From positions 1 through 22,732 of the forward strand of contig CADDYT010000101.1 of the NCBI GenBank assembly GCA_902810755.1: a stretch of DNA of 22,732 bases, read 5' to 3'. Shown piece by piece: positions 7,927-14,906 of the stretch. Numbering within the stretch: the first letter of the stretch is position 1; every line of letters starts with the position of its first letter. Origin of the DNA: Chloroflexota bacterium. GTDB taxonomy: Bacteria > Chloroflexota > Ktedonobacteria > Ktedonobacterales > Ktedonobacteraceae. A model generated the notes under the pieces. The model worked only from the letters and a program-made list of their open reading frames with translations. It searched no databases and was not told the origin of the DNA. The translations under genes and the position numbers were made by a program.

Positions 7927-9102
7927 ATGGGTGAGGCATCGCGCGAGATTATGCGCAAAGCCAGGCAGCAGGTGCCGGAGTGGACGCCGTTGCAGGTAAA
8001 ACAGGCCCTCGATCAGCAGAGAGGCTCCAACGAGCAGGAGATTGTCCTTGTAGATGTACGTGAGAAGCACGAGTGGAATGAGGGCCATATTCCGGGCGCC
8101 ATTCATGTCCCGCGTGGCTTCCTTGAATTGCAGATTGAAGAGGCCGTTCCCGACAAATCCAAAACGGTGGTTCTCTATTGCGCGGGGGGCGTGCGCTCGC
8201 TGATGGCCGGCAGCACGTTGCAGCAGATGGGCTACCAGAACGCTATCTCCATGTCGGGCGGCTACGGCCAGTGGAAGAATAGCGGCCTTCCCTTTGTGCA
8301 GCCTCGCCTGATGACCGATGCGCAGGCCCGGCGCTACAGCCGTCATATGCTTATTCCCGAAGTGGGCGAGGCGGGTCAGTTCAAGCTGCTCGACTCGAAG
8401 GTGCTGCTCATCGGCGCCGGTGGCCTCGGTTCTCCCGCCGCGTATTACCTGGCCGCCGCCGGTGTTGGCACCATCGGCATCATCGACGCCGACGTGGTGG
8501 ATGACAGCAACCTGCAGCGCCAGATTCTGCACAACACCAGTCGTATTGGCGAGTACAAGGCCGAGTCGGCTCGCGAGACCATTGAGGCGCTCAACCCGGA
8601 TGTGAAGGTCGTCACCTACATCGAGCGGCTGGACGAGACCAATGTGGCGCGCATCATCGCCGACTACGATCTGATCATCGATGGCACTGACAACTTCCCG
8701 ACGCGCTACCTGCTCAACGACGCCGCCATCATCGCCAACAAGCCCGTCATTCACGGCAGCGTCTTCCGTTTCGAGGGGCAGTTGACCGTCTTCAAACCGC
8801 ATGAGGGGCCGTGCTATCGCTGTCTCTACCCGGAGCCGCCCCCTATGGCGCTGGCTCCAAGCTGCGCCGAGGCGGGCGTGCTGGGCGTGCTGCCCGGCAT
8901 CATCGGCATTTTGCAGGCGACCGAGGCGATCAAGCTCCTGCTCAACATCGGTGAGCCGCTGGTGGGCCGCATGATGACCTACGACGCCCTTGCCGGTGAG
9001 TTCAGCGAACTGCGTCTCTACAGAGACCCGCACTGCCCGGCCTGCGGCGAAAACGCCCATCCCGAAGACCTGCCGACCTACGCAGATGTCTGCGCGCTGT
9101 AA
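7927..9102 (+). CDS. Rhodanese-ThiF/MoeB-type sulfur-carrier activating enzyme
   Basis: 391-aa fusion. Residues about 20-125 are a rhodanese domain with the active Cys in YCAGGVRS (C85). Residues about 130-390 are an E1-like adenylyltransferase with nucleotide-binding GAGGLGS (163-169), IIDADVVDDSNLQRQ, and structural zinc pairs CYRC (C296/C299) and CPAC (C370/C373). C313 in PSCAEAG is the conserved crossover Cys. It should adenylate the Gly-Gly end of the sulfur carrier encoded next and place sulfur there as thiocarboxylate, with the rhodanese as persulfide donor. In MoeZ and MOCS3 the rhodanese domain is C-terminal; here it is N-terminal. It is the first gene of a tight operon (26 bp to the carrier). 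Confidence 0.93.
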   Translation: MGEASREIMRKARQQVPEWTPLQVKQALDQQRGSNEQEIVLVDVREKHEWNEGHIPGAIHVPRGFLELQIEEAVPDKSKTVVLYCAGGVRSLMAGSTLQQMGYQNAISMSGGYGQWKNSGLPFVQPRLMTDAQARRYSRHMLIPEVGEAGQFKLLDSKVLLIGAGGLGSPAAYYLAAAGVGTIGIIDADVVDDSNLQRQILHNTSRIGEYKAESARETIEALNPDVKVVTYIERLDETNVARIIADYDLIIDGTDNFPTRYLLNDAAIIANKPVIHGSVFRFEGQLTVFKPHEGPCYRCLYPEPPPMALAPSCAEAGVLGVLPGIIGILQATEAIKLLLNIGEPLVGRMMTYDALAGEFSELRLYRDPHCPACGENAHPEDLPTYADVCAL

Positions 9103-9128
9103 CCATCATTATAGAGGAGAGAGAATCA

Positions 9129-9413
9129 ATGGCAACTGTTCGTCTTGCACCGGTATTGCGCTCATCTGCCGGCGGCTCGAAGCAGGTCAGCGCGCAGGGC
9201 AGCACGCTCAGTGAGGTGCTGGCCGATCTGTACGAACGCTATCCTGCCCTGCGCGAGCAGATTCAGGCGGATTCGGGCGAGGGCCTGAGCCGCTTTATCA
9301 ACGTCTATGTCAACGACCAGGATGTCCGTTTCCTGCAGGGACTCGACACCGCCGTCGGTCCCAATGACACGGTGATCTTGCTCCCGGCGATGGCGGGAGG
9401 CCATCAGGAGTAA
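9129..9413 (+). CDS. cysO: CysO/MoaD/ThiS-like sulfur-carrier protein with C-terminal tail
   Basis: 94-aa beta-grasp protein close to mycobacterial CysO: VSAQGSTLSEVLADL, RFINVYVNDQDVRFLQGL and ILLPAMAGG match its layout. Working carriers end in Gly-Gly, whose carboxylate becomes the thiocarboxylate sulfur donor. Here Gly90-Gly91 is followed by His-Gln-Glu and a stop, so the protein must be trimmed or is inactive as made. A JAMM metalloprotease is encoded in the same operon and could do this. The codons of the tail (CAT CAG GAG) also supply the Shine-Dalgarno of the next gene, 4 bp after the stop, which may be why the tail exists. Neighbours make a cysteine role far more likely than molybdopterin or thiamine. 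Confidence 0.9.
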   Translation: MATVRLAPVLRSSAGGSKQVSAQGSTLSEVLADLYERYPALREQIQADSGEGLSRFINVYVNDQDVRFLQGLDTAVGPNDTVILLPAMAGGHQE

Positions 9414-9417
9414 CGCT

Positions 9418-10353
9418 ATGCTCTATCGCAGCATACTCGATACCATCGGCAACACGCCACTGGTCGAGCTACAGAGCTTCAGCCCGCGTCCGGGCGTGCA
9501 GATTTACGCCAAGCTGGAAGGGGCTAACCCTTCCGGCAGCGTCAAAGATCGTATCGCGAAGAAGATGATCGAAGAGGCCGAGGCCAGCGGCAAGCTCACG
9601 AAAGAGCGTATCCTGCTTGAGCCGACCAGCGGCAACACCGGTATCGCGCTGGCGATGATTGCTCGCGTCAAGGGCTACCAGTTCACAGCCGTCATGCCCG
9701 ACAACGTAACGAAAGAGCGCCGCCAGATGCTCGAACTCTACGGCGCGAACATCATCTTTTCCGACGGCACACTGGGCAGTAACGGAGCCGTGCGGCTGGC
9801 GCAGGAGATCGCCCGTAACGATGAGCGGTACTTCATGCTCTACCAGTACGGCAACGACGCGAACCCTCGCGCCCACTATGAAGGCACCGCCGTTGAGATC
9901 ATTCGCGACCTGCCTGACCTGGACGTGTTTGTCGCCGGTCTGGGTACCGGTGGCACCATCACCGGCAATGCCCGGCGCCTGAAAGAATACAATCCCGCCA
10001 TCAAGGTGGTGGCCGCCGAGCCGCTGCAGGGCGATCTTGTGCAGGGCCTGCGCAGCCTTGAGGATGGCTTTGTGCCGCCTGTTCTCGACCAGTCTCTGCT
10101 CGACGCGAAGATTCTTGTCGCCAGTATCGATGCCGTGCGGCGCACGCGCCAGTTGAAGGATCAGGAAGGCATCTTTGCCGGGCCATCCTGCGGGGCTGTG
10201 CTGCATGCCGCCCTGCGCGTCGCATCCAGCATGGAACGCGGCAAAATCGTTGTCCTTCTTGCCGATGGCGGCTGGAAATACCTGAGCGAAGACCTGTGGA
10301 CCCGCGACCTGGGAACACTCGAAGATGATTTAGAGGCAAAGTTACTATGGTAG
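9418..10353 (+). CDS. cysM: CysM-like cysteine synthase (CysO-thiocarboxylate dependent)
   Basis: 311-aa PLP enzyme of fold type II. The PLP Lys is K43 in NPSGSVKDR; SGNTG (71-75) binds the substrate carboxylate; GTGGT (176-180) holds the phosphate; S257 in GPSCGA contacts the pyridine. LRSLEDGFVPP (209-219) and the C-terminal ADGGWKYLSEDLW match mycobacterial CysM rather than ordinary CysK. As I recall, an Arg in the first of these (here R212) recognises O-phosphoserine. The predicted reaction is O-phosphoserine plus CysO-thiocarboxylate to a CysO-cysteine adduct. The start is 4 bp after cysO and the end overlaps the next gene by 7 bp, so the products are surely coexpressed. Confidence 0.93.
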   Translation: MLYRSILDTIGNTPLVELQSFSPRPGVQIYAKLEGANPSGSVKDRIAKKMIEEAEASGKLTKERILLEPTSGNTGIALAMIARVKGYQFTAVMPDNVTKERRQMLELYGANIIFSDGTLGSNGAVRLAQEIARNDERYFMLYQYGNDANPRAHYEGTAVEIIRDLPDLDVFVAGLGTGGTITGNARRLKEYNPAIKVVAAEPLQGDLVQGLRSLEDGFVPPVLDQSLLDAKILVASIDAVRRTRQLKDQEGIFAGPSCGAVLHAALRVASSMERGKIVVLLADGGWKYLSEDLWTRDLGTLEDDLEAKLLW

Positions 10354-10802
10354 CGCAACAACCGGAAGCAGCAGGGGCCGCAGAGGCCCCCTTTGTCGTG
10401 CGTATCCCCCGCGCGATGTACGCCGACATGGTGGCGCACGTCGTCGCTGGCTATCCCAACGAAACCTGCGGTCTGCTGGCAAGCAAAGACGGTCAGGTAG
10501 TGAAGAACTACCCGACCGCCAACGCGGCAGAGCATCCCGACGACTTTTCCGAAATCAGCCCCGAAGACCTGCTGCGTATTTCCTACGACATTGACGAATA
10601 CGACGGCGAGATGTACGCCTACTACCACTCTCACCCGCAGTCCGAAGCCTACCCCTCGCGCCGCGACAAAGACTGGGCCAAACGCAACCAGCTTATCTAC
10701 ATCATCTTCTCCCACCAGTACTATCCCGACCCCCCCTACGCCCGCGTCTTCACCGTCCAGAGCGACGACACGGTCATCGAGGGCAAGATAGAACTGATCT
10801 GA
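10347..10802 (+). CDS. mec: JAMM/Mov34 metalloprotease, Mec-like (M67 family)
   Basis: 151-aa zinc peptidase. The JAMM motif is complete: E39 in NETCGLL, then H94-x-H96-x7-S104-x2-D107 in HSHPQSEAYPSRRD. In mycobacteria Mec releases cysteine from the CysO-cysteine adduct and regenerates CysO. The same activity could also remove the three residues after Gly-Gly in this operon's CysO, as described for QbsD-like proteases acting on tailed carriers. The ATG overlaps the end of cysM (7 bp), which suggests translational coupling. It is the last gene of the operon; a hairpin with a T-tract follows. Confidence 0.93.
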   Translation: MVAQQPEAAGAAEAPFVVRIPRAMYADMVAHVVAGYPNETCGLLASKDGQVVKNYPTANAAEHPDDFSEISPEDLLRISYDIDEYDGEMYAYYHSHPQSEAYPSRRDKDWAKRNQLIYIIFSHQYYPDPPYARVFTVQSDDTVIEGKIELI

Positions 10803-10810
10803 GCGATTTT

Positions 10811-10830
10811 AGCTGCGGGATGCAGCTTTT
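10811..10830 (+). terminator. Terminator of the cysteine operon
   Basis: AGCTGC (10811-10816) / GCAGCT (10822-10827), loop GGGAT, followed by TTT then CCCC. It is 8 bp after the last stop. The short T-run makes it moderate. Confidence 0.55.
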
Positions 10831-10856
10831 CCCCTCTACCCCCAACGCTGCTTCTT

Positions 10857-10865
10857 TGCTATAAT
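10857..10865 (+). promoter_or_regulatory. Extended -10 promoter
   Basis: TGCTATAAT is a perfect extended -10 (TGnTATAAT). No -35 hexamer is recognisable. It drives the gene starting at 10913. Confidence 0.5.
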
Positions 10866-10912
10866 AGCGTAGAGCTTATTCATGTTTGTGCATGCAGAGG
10901 GGGATGTTCAGC

Positions 10913-11902
10913 ATGTTCGTATTCACTCAGGCGGCGTATATTCTGCTGGATTCTGTGCCGAAGGCGGAGAAGATTGAGGCGATTCTGGACGATCAGGGCT
11001 TTTCGGCTGTCAGGCATCATGGGATTGATTTGCTGACGAAGGCGACAGGTAGCGTTGTTTTTGAGGTGGTGCTGCGACCGGAGCGGCGCGTCTCGGTTCT
11101 TGTGGATGTCATAGATGGCAGATGGCCGGATACGATACCTGACGGTAAGGAAGACCCGGTGACATTTCTCTCCTGGCATGCCGCCGCCTATGGGCGCTTT
11201 GTCTATCCGGGCTGTCTGGAACGGGCGTTGCAGGAGTGCCGCACGTGGCCGGGGGCGAAGAAGGCGGTCAGCCGCCACAAAGCCTTGCTGCGGCTGCGAC
11301 TGGCTTATGAGAGAGGGTCGGATGGCCTGCGCGATGGCTGGCGGCTGCCGGGCGATTTTCAACCCTTTGATGAACTTGTCTTGCTCACGCGCCTGCTGCT
11401 CGCCCTTGACCGGCTGCCGGGTGTGCTGGGCTATTTCTTCCCCGGCGGAGAAGCCCTCCATAGCCGCGAGTTGTTGTTTGCCACATGGGATGAGTATATC
11501 AGTCGCGGCAGAAAGCCGTTTGATCTCTGGATTATGTGGATTAACCGGCGGCTGGGGCGCGTCGAGGAGTTGCCTGACTGGGCCGTGATCGATATTGTGG
11601 GCCTGCATCAGCTCGAGGTCACAGATATCGAGGCGTGCTTCCAGCACACGCGCTACCAGCCGTTGCAGGTGGCGAACTGGCTCTTCAACGTCGCCTCATA
11701 CCTCTACGATAACGGCCCCATTATCCAGGATGGGCATACATTGACCGGCCCCGGTGGCCTCAACTGGCAGGCGCACAACTTCGAGAGCAGCCTGCAATTT
11801 CCCCCGCGCGCCGTCCTCTGCCTGCGCCCGCTCGACGGAACCACCGTGCCGCCCCGTTTCTTGAAACGGTTGCCTGTCCCAAAAGTGAAAGAGCGAGACT
11901 GA
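10913..11902 (+). CDS. Uncharacterised protein, DUF4261-like
   Basis: 329 aa from ATG 10913, placed 9 nt after AGAGGGGG (10896-10903); in-frame ATGs at 10892 and 10904 are worse placed. It is soluble, with no signal peptide or membrane helix. The C-terminal third (DIVGLHQLEVTDIEACFQHT, then VANWLFNVASYLYDNGPIIQDGHTLTG) has the look of DUF4261 proteins, which end in a similar 'asYll-ng-vi-dGdTig' motif. I recognise this by pattern only. The middle is rich in Trp and Arg. No catalytic motif is visible. A nucleotidyltransferase-fold gene follows 105 bp later on the same strand. Function unknown. Confidence 0.8.
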   Translation: MFVFTQAAYILLDSVPKAEKIEAILDDQGFSAVRHHGIDLLTKATGSVVFEVVLRPERRVSVLVDVIDGRWPDTIPDGKEDPVTFLSWHAAAYGRFVYPGCLERALQECRTWPGAKKAVSRHKALLRLRLAYERGSDGLRDGWRLPGDFQPFDELVLLTRLLLALDRLPGVLGYFFPGGEALHSRELLFATWDEYISRGRKPFDLWIMWINRRLGRVEELPDWAVIDIVGLHQLEVTDIEACFQHTRYQPLQVANWLFNVASYLYDNGPIIQDGHTLTGPGGLNWQAHNFESSLQFPPRAVLCLRPLDGTTVPPRFLKRLPVPKVKERD

Positions 11903-11922
11903 TTGCCGGTCTACCAGTCTCG
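11894..11922. repeat. Inverted repeat at the end of the DUF4261-like gene
   Basis: CGAGACT (11894-11900) and AGTCTCG (11916-11922), 15-nt loop, overlapping the stop codon at 11900. No T-tract follows, so it may be a weak terminator or an RNA-stabilising hairpin. Confidence 0.4.
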
Positions 11923-11949
11923 AAGGTGATGTTGTCTAATGTGATTCTG

Positions 11950-11955
11950 TATAAT
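11950..11955 (+). promoter_or_regulatory. Possible -10 box
   Basis: Perfect TATAAT 52 bp before the nucleotidyltransferase start, but no convincing -35 hexamer. Confidence 0.3.
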
Positions 11956-12007
11956 AATGGGGGAGTTCTGAAAGAAGAAATTGGAAGGGATATCAGCAAG
12001 GAGTATC

Positions 12008-12805
12008 ATGAAAATGCCAGAGAACTGGGACGAGGGAACGGGTCTGCCAGCTCCCTTTATTGGCGCTATAGAAGAGATTGCCGCCTATTTCGATGGCATA
12101 CCCGGCGTTGATGCGCTGCTGCTGACCTGTTCCTGGGCGCGTGGCAAAGGCAACGTGGCCCTGGGAAGCGATTGCGACCTTGTCCTGCTGCATAACAATC
12201 GCTTTGACCTCTCACTGAGAGGCGCTTACGAGCAATGGCAGGCCGAGCGCGACAGAGTCTGGAATCTTGCCCCGCTCGGCCCCTACTCGCGTATTGATCT
12301 CTATCCTCACAATGGCCTTTTCGTCCCCAGACCTCGCAACTGGACGAGCGGCCCCGACGAATTTGAACTCGAAATCGGCAACATTCTTATCTACTCGCGC
12401 CCGATTGCCACCTGGACGGATCGCTACCGGTACCTGCGCGAGCAATGGCTGCCCTACTACGCCGAAGACCTGCGCGCCAGGCGGCTGGCAATGGTGTTGA
12501 TGTACGCTCGCAACAATCTCAATCACATCCCGCCCTTCAGCCAGCGTGGCCTCTACTTCCAGTGCCTCAAACGCCTGCACCACGCCGTTGAGGAGACCAT
12601 CCAGGCCCTCTTCATCAGCGCGCGCCGCTACCCCATTGCCTACGACAAATGGGTTGAGGAGCAGGTCAGCGAAATACTTGGACGCCCCGACCTTTACGCC
12701 GCGCTCGTCCAGGCCGTCACCATCCCGCAGCTTGACGCGGCCACATTTCAAGAAAAAGCCGCTCTTGTTTCCTCGCTGCTGGATGAGATTGAGCAAGCAG
12801 GATGA
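12008..12805 (+). CDS. Nucleotidyltransferase-fold (Pol beta superfamily) protein
   Basis: 265 aa. The N-terminal half has the nucleotidyltransferase pattern SWARG (42-46) ... GSDCDLVLL (D55, D57) and a third candidate metal ligand D97 in YSRIDLYP. The first motif lacks the usual leading Gly-Ser (here CS). The C-terminal half is helical; LYFQCLKRLHHAVEETIQAL and RRYPIAYDKWVEEQV are like the accessory domain of kanamycin-nucleotidyltransferase-like and DUF4037 proteins. The likely activity is nucleotidyl transfer to a small molecule or protein; the target is unknown. AAGGAG (11998-12003) serves ATG 12008 (4 nt) or 12014 (10 nt). No HEPN partner of a MNT/HEPN toxin pair is seen. Confidence 0.82.
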   Translation: MKMPENWDEGTGLPAPFIGAIEEIAAYFDGIPGVDALLLTCSWARGKGNVALGSDCDLVLLHNNRFDLSLRGAYEQWQAERDRVWNLAPLGPYSRIDLYPHNGLFVPRPRNWTSGPDEFELEIGNILIYSRPIATWTDRYRYLREQWLPYYAEDLRARRLAMVLMYARNNLNHIPPFSQRGLYFQCLKRLHHAVEETIQALFISARRYPIAYDKWVEEQVSEILGRPDLYAALVQAVTIPQLDAATFQEKAALVSSLLDEIEQAG

Positions 12806-12807
12806 GT

Positions 12808-12846
12808 GGTGGGCCAGGGCGCAGCTGGCCTGCGCCCTGGCCCACC
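12808..12846. repeat. REP-like palindromic element, copy A
   Basis: 17-bp perfect stem (12808-12824 / 12830-12846) with loop CTGGC, 2 bp after the nucleotidyltransferase stop. No T-tract follows directly. A second, diverged copy with the same loop is at 18087-18109. It may double as a terminator. Confidence 0.65.
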
Positions 12847-12982
12847 GAACACATACAAACGGGTTTTTTACGGCATGCTCTGAAAATCCTATGCCGGGCG
12901 TGTTGCCTCACCTAAAAATCGAATCAATGCGCCCGGTCTGACCACCCGCTTTCCTGTTGAATCCATACGAATCACATTACAT

Positions 12983-13324
12983 CTACGATGAACTGACCGG
13001 GAAGCGTTGCCTTGTCCACAGAATCATGCCGCCTGCCATGCTGCTGACCTGAGAGAAGCCTCGCTGCTGGAGGATCATGACGGCACTGATACTGCGATGC
13101 CCGCTGCGGCAGACGGCAATGATTTCGCGGGATGCATCCAGTTCCTGGTATCGCCTACCCAGGCTGCCCAGAGGAATATGGATTGCCCCTGGAATATGCC
13201 CCTCACGCCATTCGGATGGCTCGCGCACGTCAACGATAATCGCGCCAGCTTTTTGCTTCGCTCTTGCTTCTTCCGGGGTAACTTCGGCAACCGCCGGTTT
13301 GCTAAAAAAATGCCGAAAGACCAT
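12983..13324 (-). CDS. Single-domain rhodanese (thiosulfate/persulfide sulfurtransferase)
   Basis: 113 aa, one rhodanese domain. VDVREPSEWREGHIPGAIHIP is the N-terminal signature, and the active-site loop is VCRSGHRS with the nucleophile at C72. ATG 13324 has AAGGA 8 nt upstream; an upstream GTG at 13354 has no such site. It transfers sulfane sulfur between thiosulfate, persulfides and thiol acceptors in the cytoplasm. It is the last gene of a minus-strand set with DUF302 and TSUP, 117 bp after DUF302. A hairpin in this gap may set relative expression. Confidence 0.93.
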   Translation of the reverse strand: MVFRHFFSKPAVAEVTPEEARAKQKAGAIIVDVREPSEWREGHIPGAIHIPLGSLGRRYQELDASREIIAVCRSGHRSISAVMILQQRGFSQVSSMAGGMILWTRQRFPVSSS

Positions 13325-13370
13325 GTAAAAATCCTTCTCTAAAAAACAAACCACTTCTCACGACACTGTG

Positions 13371-13404
13371 TCTTCTCAGCTTCCGGGCTTTGCCCCTGAG
13401 AAGA
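13371..13404 (-). promoter_or_regulatory. Hairpin between DUF302 and rhodanese genes
   Basis: Outer stem TCTTCTCAG (13371-13379) / CTGAGAAGA (13396-13404); inner stem GGGC (13385-13388) / GCCC (13392-13395). No T-tract follows directly on the minus strand, so it may be an attenuating or RNA-processing hairpin rather than a full terminator. Confidence 0.45.
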
Positions 13405-13441
13405 AGATGTAGCCAGAACAGACTTCTCTCAACCCTCCCAT

Positions 13442-13843
13442 TCATGCCTCTTGCTCAAGGGAGCTGATGACCCGTTGCAAGCGTTGCCTGGCCTCTGCGG
13501 CAAGGGCGTCGAGGTGCGGATTGCCCACAATGCCCAGCATGGCCTGCGGGTCGGCGATCTCGACACGACTGCCTTCCCCTTGCACCCGCACCACGACATT
13601 GCAGGGTAAGAGCAGGCCCACCTCTGGCTCCTCTTCCAGCGCGCGATGCGCCAGGGGAGGATTGCATGCCCCCAGGATCAGGTAGGGTTCCATTTCGACG
13701 CGCAGTTTCTCACGCAGCGTCTGGCGCACGTCAATTTCGGTCAGCACTCCGAACCCTTCGGCTTTGAGCGCCTCCTTGACTCGCGGAATCGCTTCCTCAT
13801 ACGGTACTGCTAAGGTGATGCCAAAGCCGTAAGCGTTATTCAT
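13442..13843 (-). CDS. DUF302 family protein
   Basis: 133 aa. The DUF302 layout is clear: GFGITLAVPYEEAIPRVKEA, then ILGACNPPLAHRAL and GLLLPCNVVV. The two cysteines (C60 in ACNPP, C81 in LPCNV) are the visible candidate ligand or redox residues. ATG 13843 has AAGGAG about 7 nt upstream. DUF302 proteins are often found beside sulfur-oxidation, rhodanese and thioredoxin-like genes; no reaction is established. It sits 45 bp after the TSUP gene, so cotranscription with TSUP and rhodanese is likely. Confidence 0.9.
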   Translation of the reverse strand: MNNAYGFGITLAVPYEEAIPRVKEALKAEGFGVLTEIDVRQTLREKLRVEMEPYLILGACNPPLAHRALEEEPEVGLLLPCNVVVRVQGEGSRVEIADPQAMLGIVGNPHLDALAAEARQRLQRVISSLEQEA

Positions 13844-13888
13844 TGTTTTCTCCTTCCTCACAAAACTCAGCGATAGAGAAAGCCCTGC

Positions 13889-14686
13889 TCACCTGAGCAG
13901 GTGCAGTGCGAACAGATTCATAGACAGCATATAGACGGCAACCAGCAGGACAACAGCGGCAAAGATGCGTACCAGCAGCTTTTTGCGCTTGCCTAACGAA
14001 AGAGCCAGCCGCGCCCCGATGACGCCTCCCAGAATGCCGCCCGCCAGGTATTCGACGACGATGAGCCAGTTGACCAGCCCGGCCAGAGCATAGGAAATGC
14101 CGGTGGTAGTGCCGAAGAGGCCCACCGCGAAGAGGGAGGTGCCGATGGCATTGAGTACAGGCATTCCTGTAGCAAACACCAGGCCGGGGACGATCAGGAA
14201 GCCCCCACCGATGCCGAAGAAGCCGGAAAGCAGTCCGACCGCCAGACCGGTGAACATAGTCCAGGCGAGCATGGCCTTGCCCGAACGCTTCGGCTCAACC
14301 GAAGCAGAGGTACCCGAGCGCAGCATCGAGAGGGCCACCACGATCATCAAGAGCGCGAAGAGGAAGAGCAGAGGCGCGCTGGGAAAGACTTTGCCGATCT
14401 GCGCGCCAATGGCCGCCCCGATGACTCCGGGTACGGCAAAGGTCAGCGCCTCTTGCCAGCGCACCGTGCCTGCTCGCCAGTGCGCGAACAGGTTGGCATA
14501 GGCGGTCAGGGCCACCACCACCGCTGTGGTTCCGATGACGACGTGCGGGTGGTTATAGCCGACCACGTAGAGCAGGAGCGGCACGGCCAGGATGGAGCCG
14601 CCTCCACCAATCAGGCTGAGGATAAAACCTACCAGTAAACCACTGCCCACCACCAAGACCTGCTGCAAAATCGTCAGTGTTCCCAT
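13889..14686 (-). CDS. TSUP family transporter (TauE/SafE), sulfur-anion exporter candidate
   Basis: 265-aa integral membrane protein with about eight helices in two repeats, each opened by a glycine-rich motif: SLIGGGGSILAVPLLLY near the N-terminus and GFFGIGGGFLIVPGLVF in the second half, as in TauE/SafE. Family members move sulfite, sulfoacetate, thiosulfate or related anions. ATG 14686 follows a GGAGAGAGAAGAGGA stretch and lets the protein begin just before the first helix; the frame is open to 14767 but that extension is hydrophilic. Clustering with rhodanese and DUF302 suggests export or uptake of sulfite/thiosulfate. A TTGACA-N17-TATTAT promoter lies upstream. Confidence 0.92.
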   Translation of the reverse strand: MGTLTILQQVLVVGSGLLVGFILSLIGGGGSILAVPLLLYVVGYNHPHVVIGTTAVVVALTAYANLFAHWRAGTVRWQEALTFAVPGVIGAAIGAQIGKVFPSAPLLFLFALLMIVVALSMLRSGTSASVEPKRSGKAMLAWTMFTGLAVGLLSGFFGIGGGFLIVPGLVFATGMPVLNAIGTSLFAVGLFGTTTGISYALAGLVNWLIVVEYLAGGILGGVIGARLALSLGKRKKLLVRIFAAVVLLVAVYMLSMNLFALHLLR

Positions 14687-14775
14687 TCCTCTTCTCTCTC
14701 CAAATCCTTTTCTCAAACCTCTGCCTGGCGAGCAATGAATCCACGCAGAGCGGGTATTCATCCGCAAATCGGTTC

Positions 14776-14804
14776 TTGCTTTGAAGACCTTCCAGAGATA
14801 TAAT
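14776..14804 (+). promoter_or_regulatory. Promoter of the GntR regulator
   Basis: TTGCTT (14776-14781), 17-bp spacer, TATAAT (14799-14804). The leader of about 95 nt contains the 10-bp repeats. Its -10 box overlaps that of the opposing TSUP promoter. Confidence 0.5.
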
Positions 14805-14828
14805 ACAAGAGAAAACCGTCTATGTCAA
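14800..14828 (-). promoter_or_regulatory. Promoter of the TSUP-DUF302-rhodanese set
   Basis: On the minus strand, perfect TTGACA (14828-14823), 17-bp spacer, TATTAT (14805-14800). The predicted start is near 14793. The box is shared with the plus-strand promoter, so both cannot be bound at once. Confidence 0.65.
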
Positions 14829-14840
14829 TAGAACGACATA

Positions 14841-14880
14841 ACAGGTTATAACAAGTTATAATAAGTTATGATAGGATTGT
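14841..14880. promoter_or_regulatory. Phased 10-bp tandem repeat, candidate GntR operator
   Basis: Three consecutive 10-bp units (ACAGGTTATA, ACAAGTTATA, ATAAGTTATG) and a degenerate fourth (ATAGGATTGT). The first unit runs into the palindrome GTTATAAC (14845-14852). One unit per helical turn would place sites on one face of the DNA. The array lies just upstream of the TSUP -35 box and within the gntR leader. Confidence 0.55.
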
Positions 14881-14906
14881 AATAGTGTGATGTCAGGAGG
14901 AAGGAA

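Noticed and set aside
7897..9060. 387-codon open frame opposite the rhodanese-E1 gene
   Set aside because: The plus strand encodes complete rhodanese and E1 domains with all motifs; the opposite frame has none.
9129..9413. Assigning the beta-grasp protein to molybdopterin (MoaD) or thiamine (ThiS) synthesis
   Set aside because: Neighbours are CysM-like and Mec-like genes, and the protein matches CysO motifs; no moa, moe or thi biosynthetic genes are nearby.
12008..12805. MNT/HEPN toxin-antitoxin pair
   Set aside because: The protein is larger than MNT antitoxins, and the neighbour lacks the HEPN RxxxxH motif and small size.
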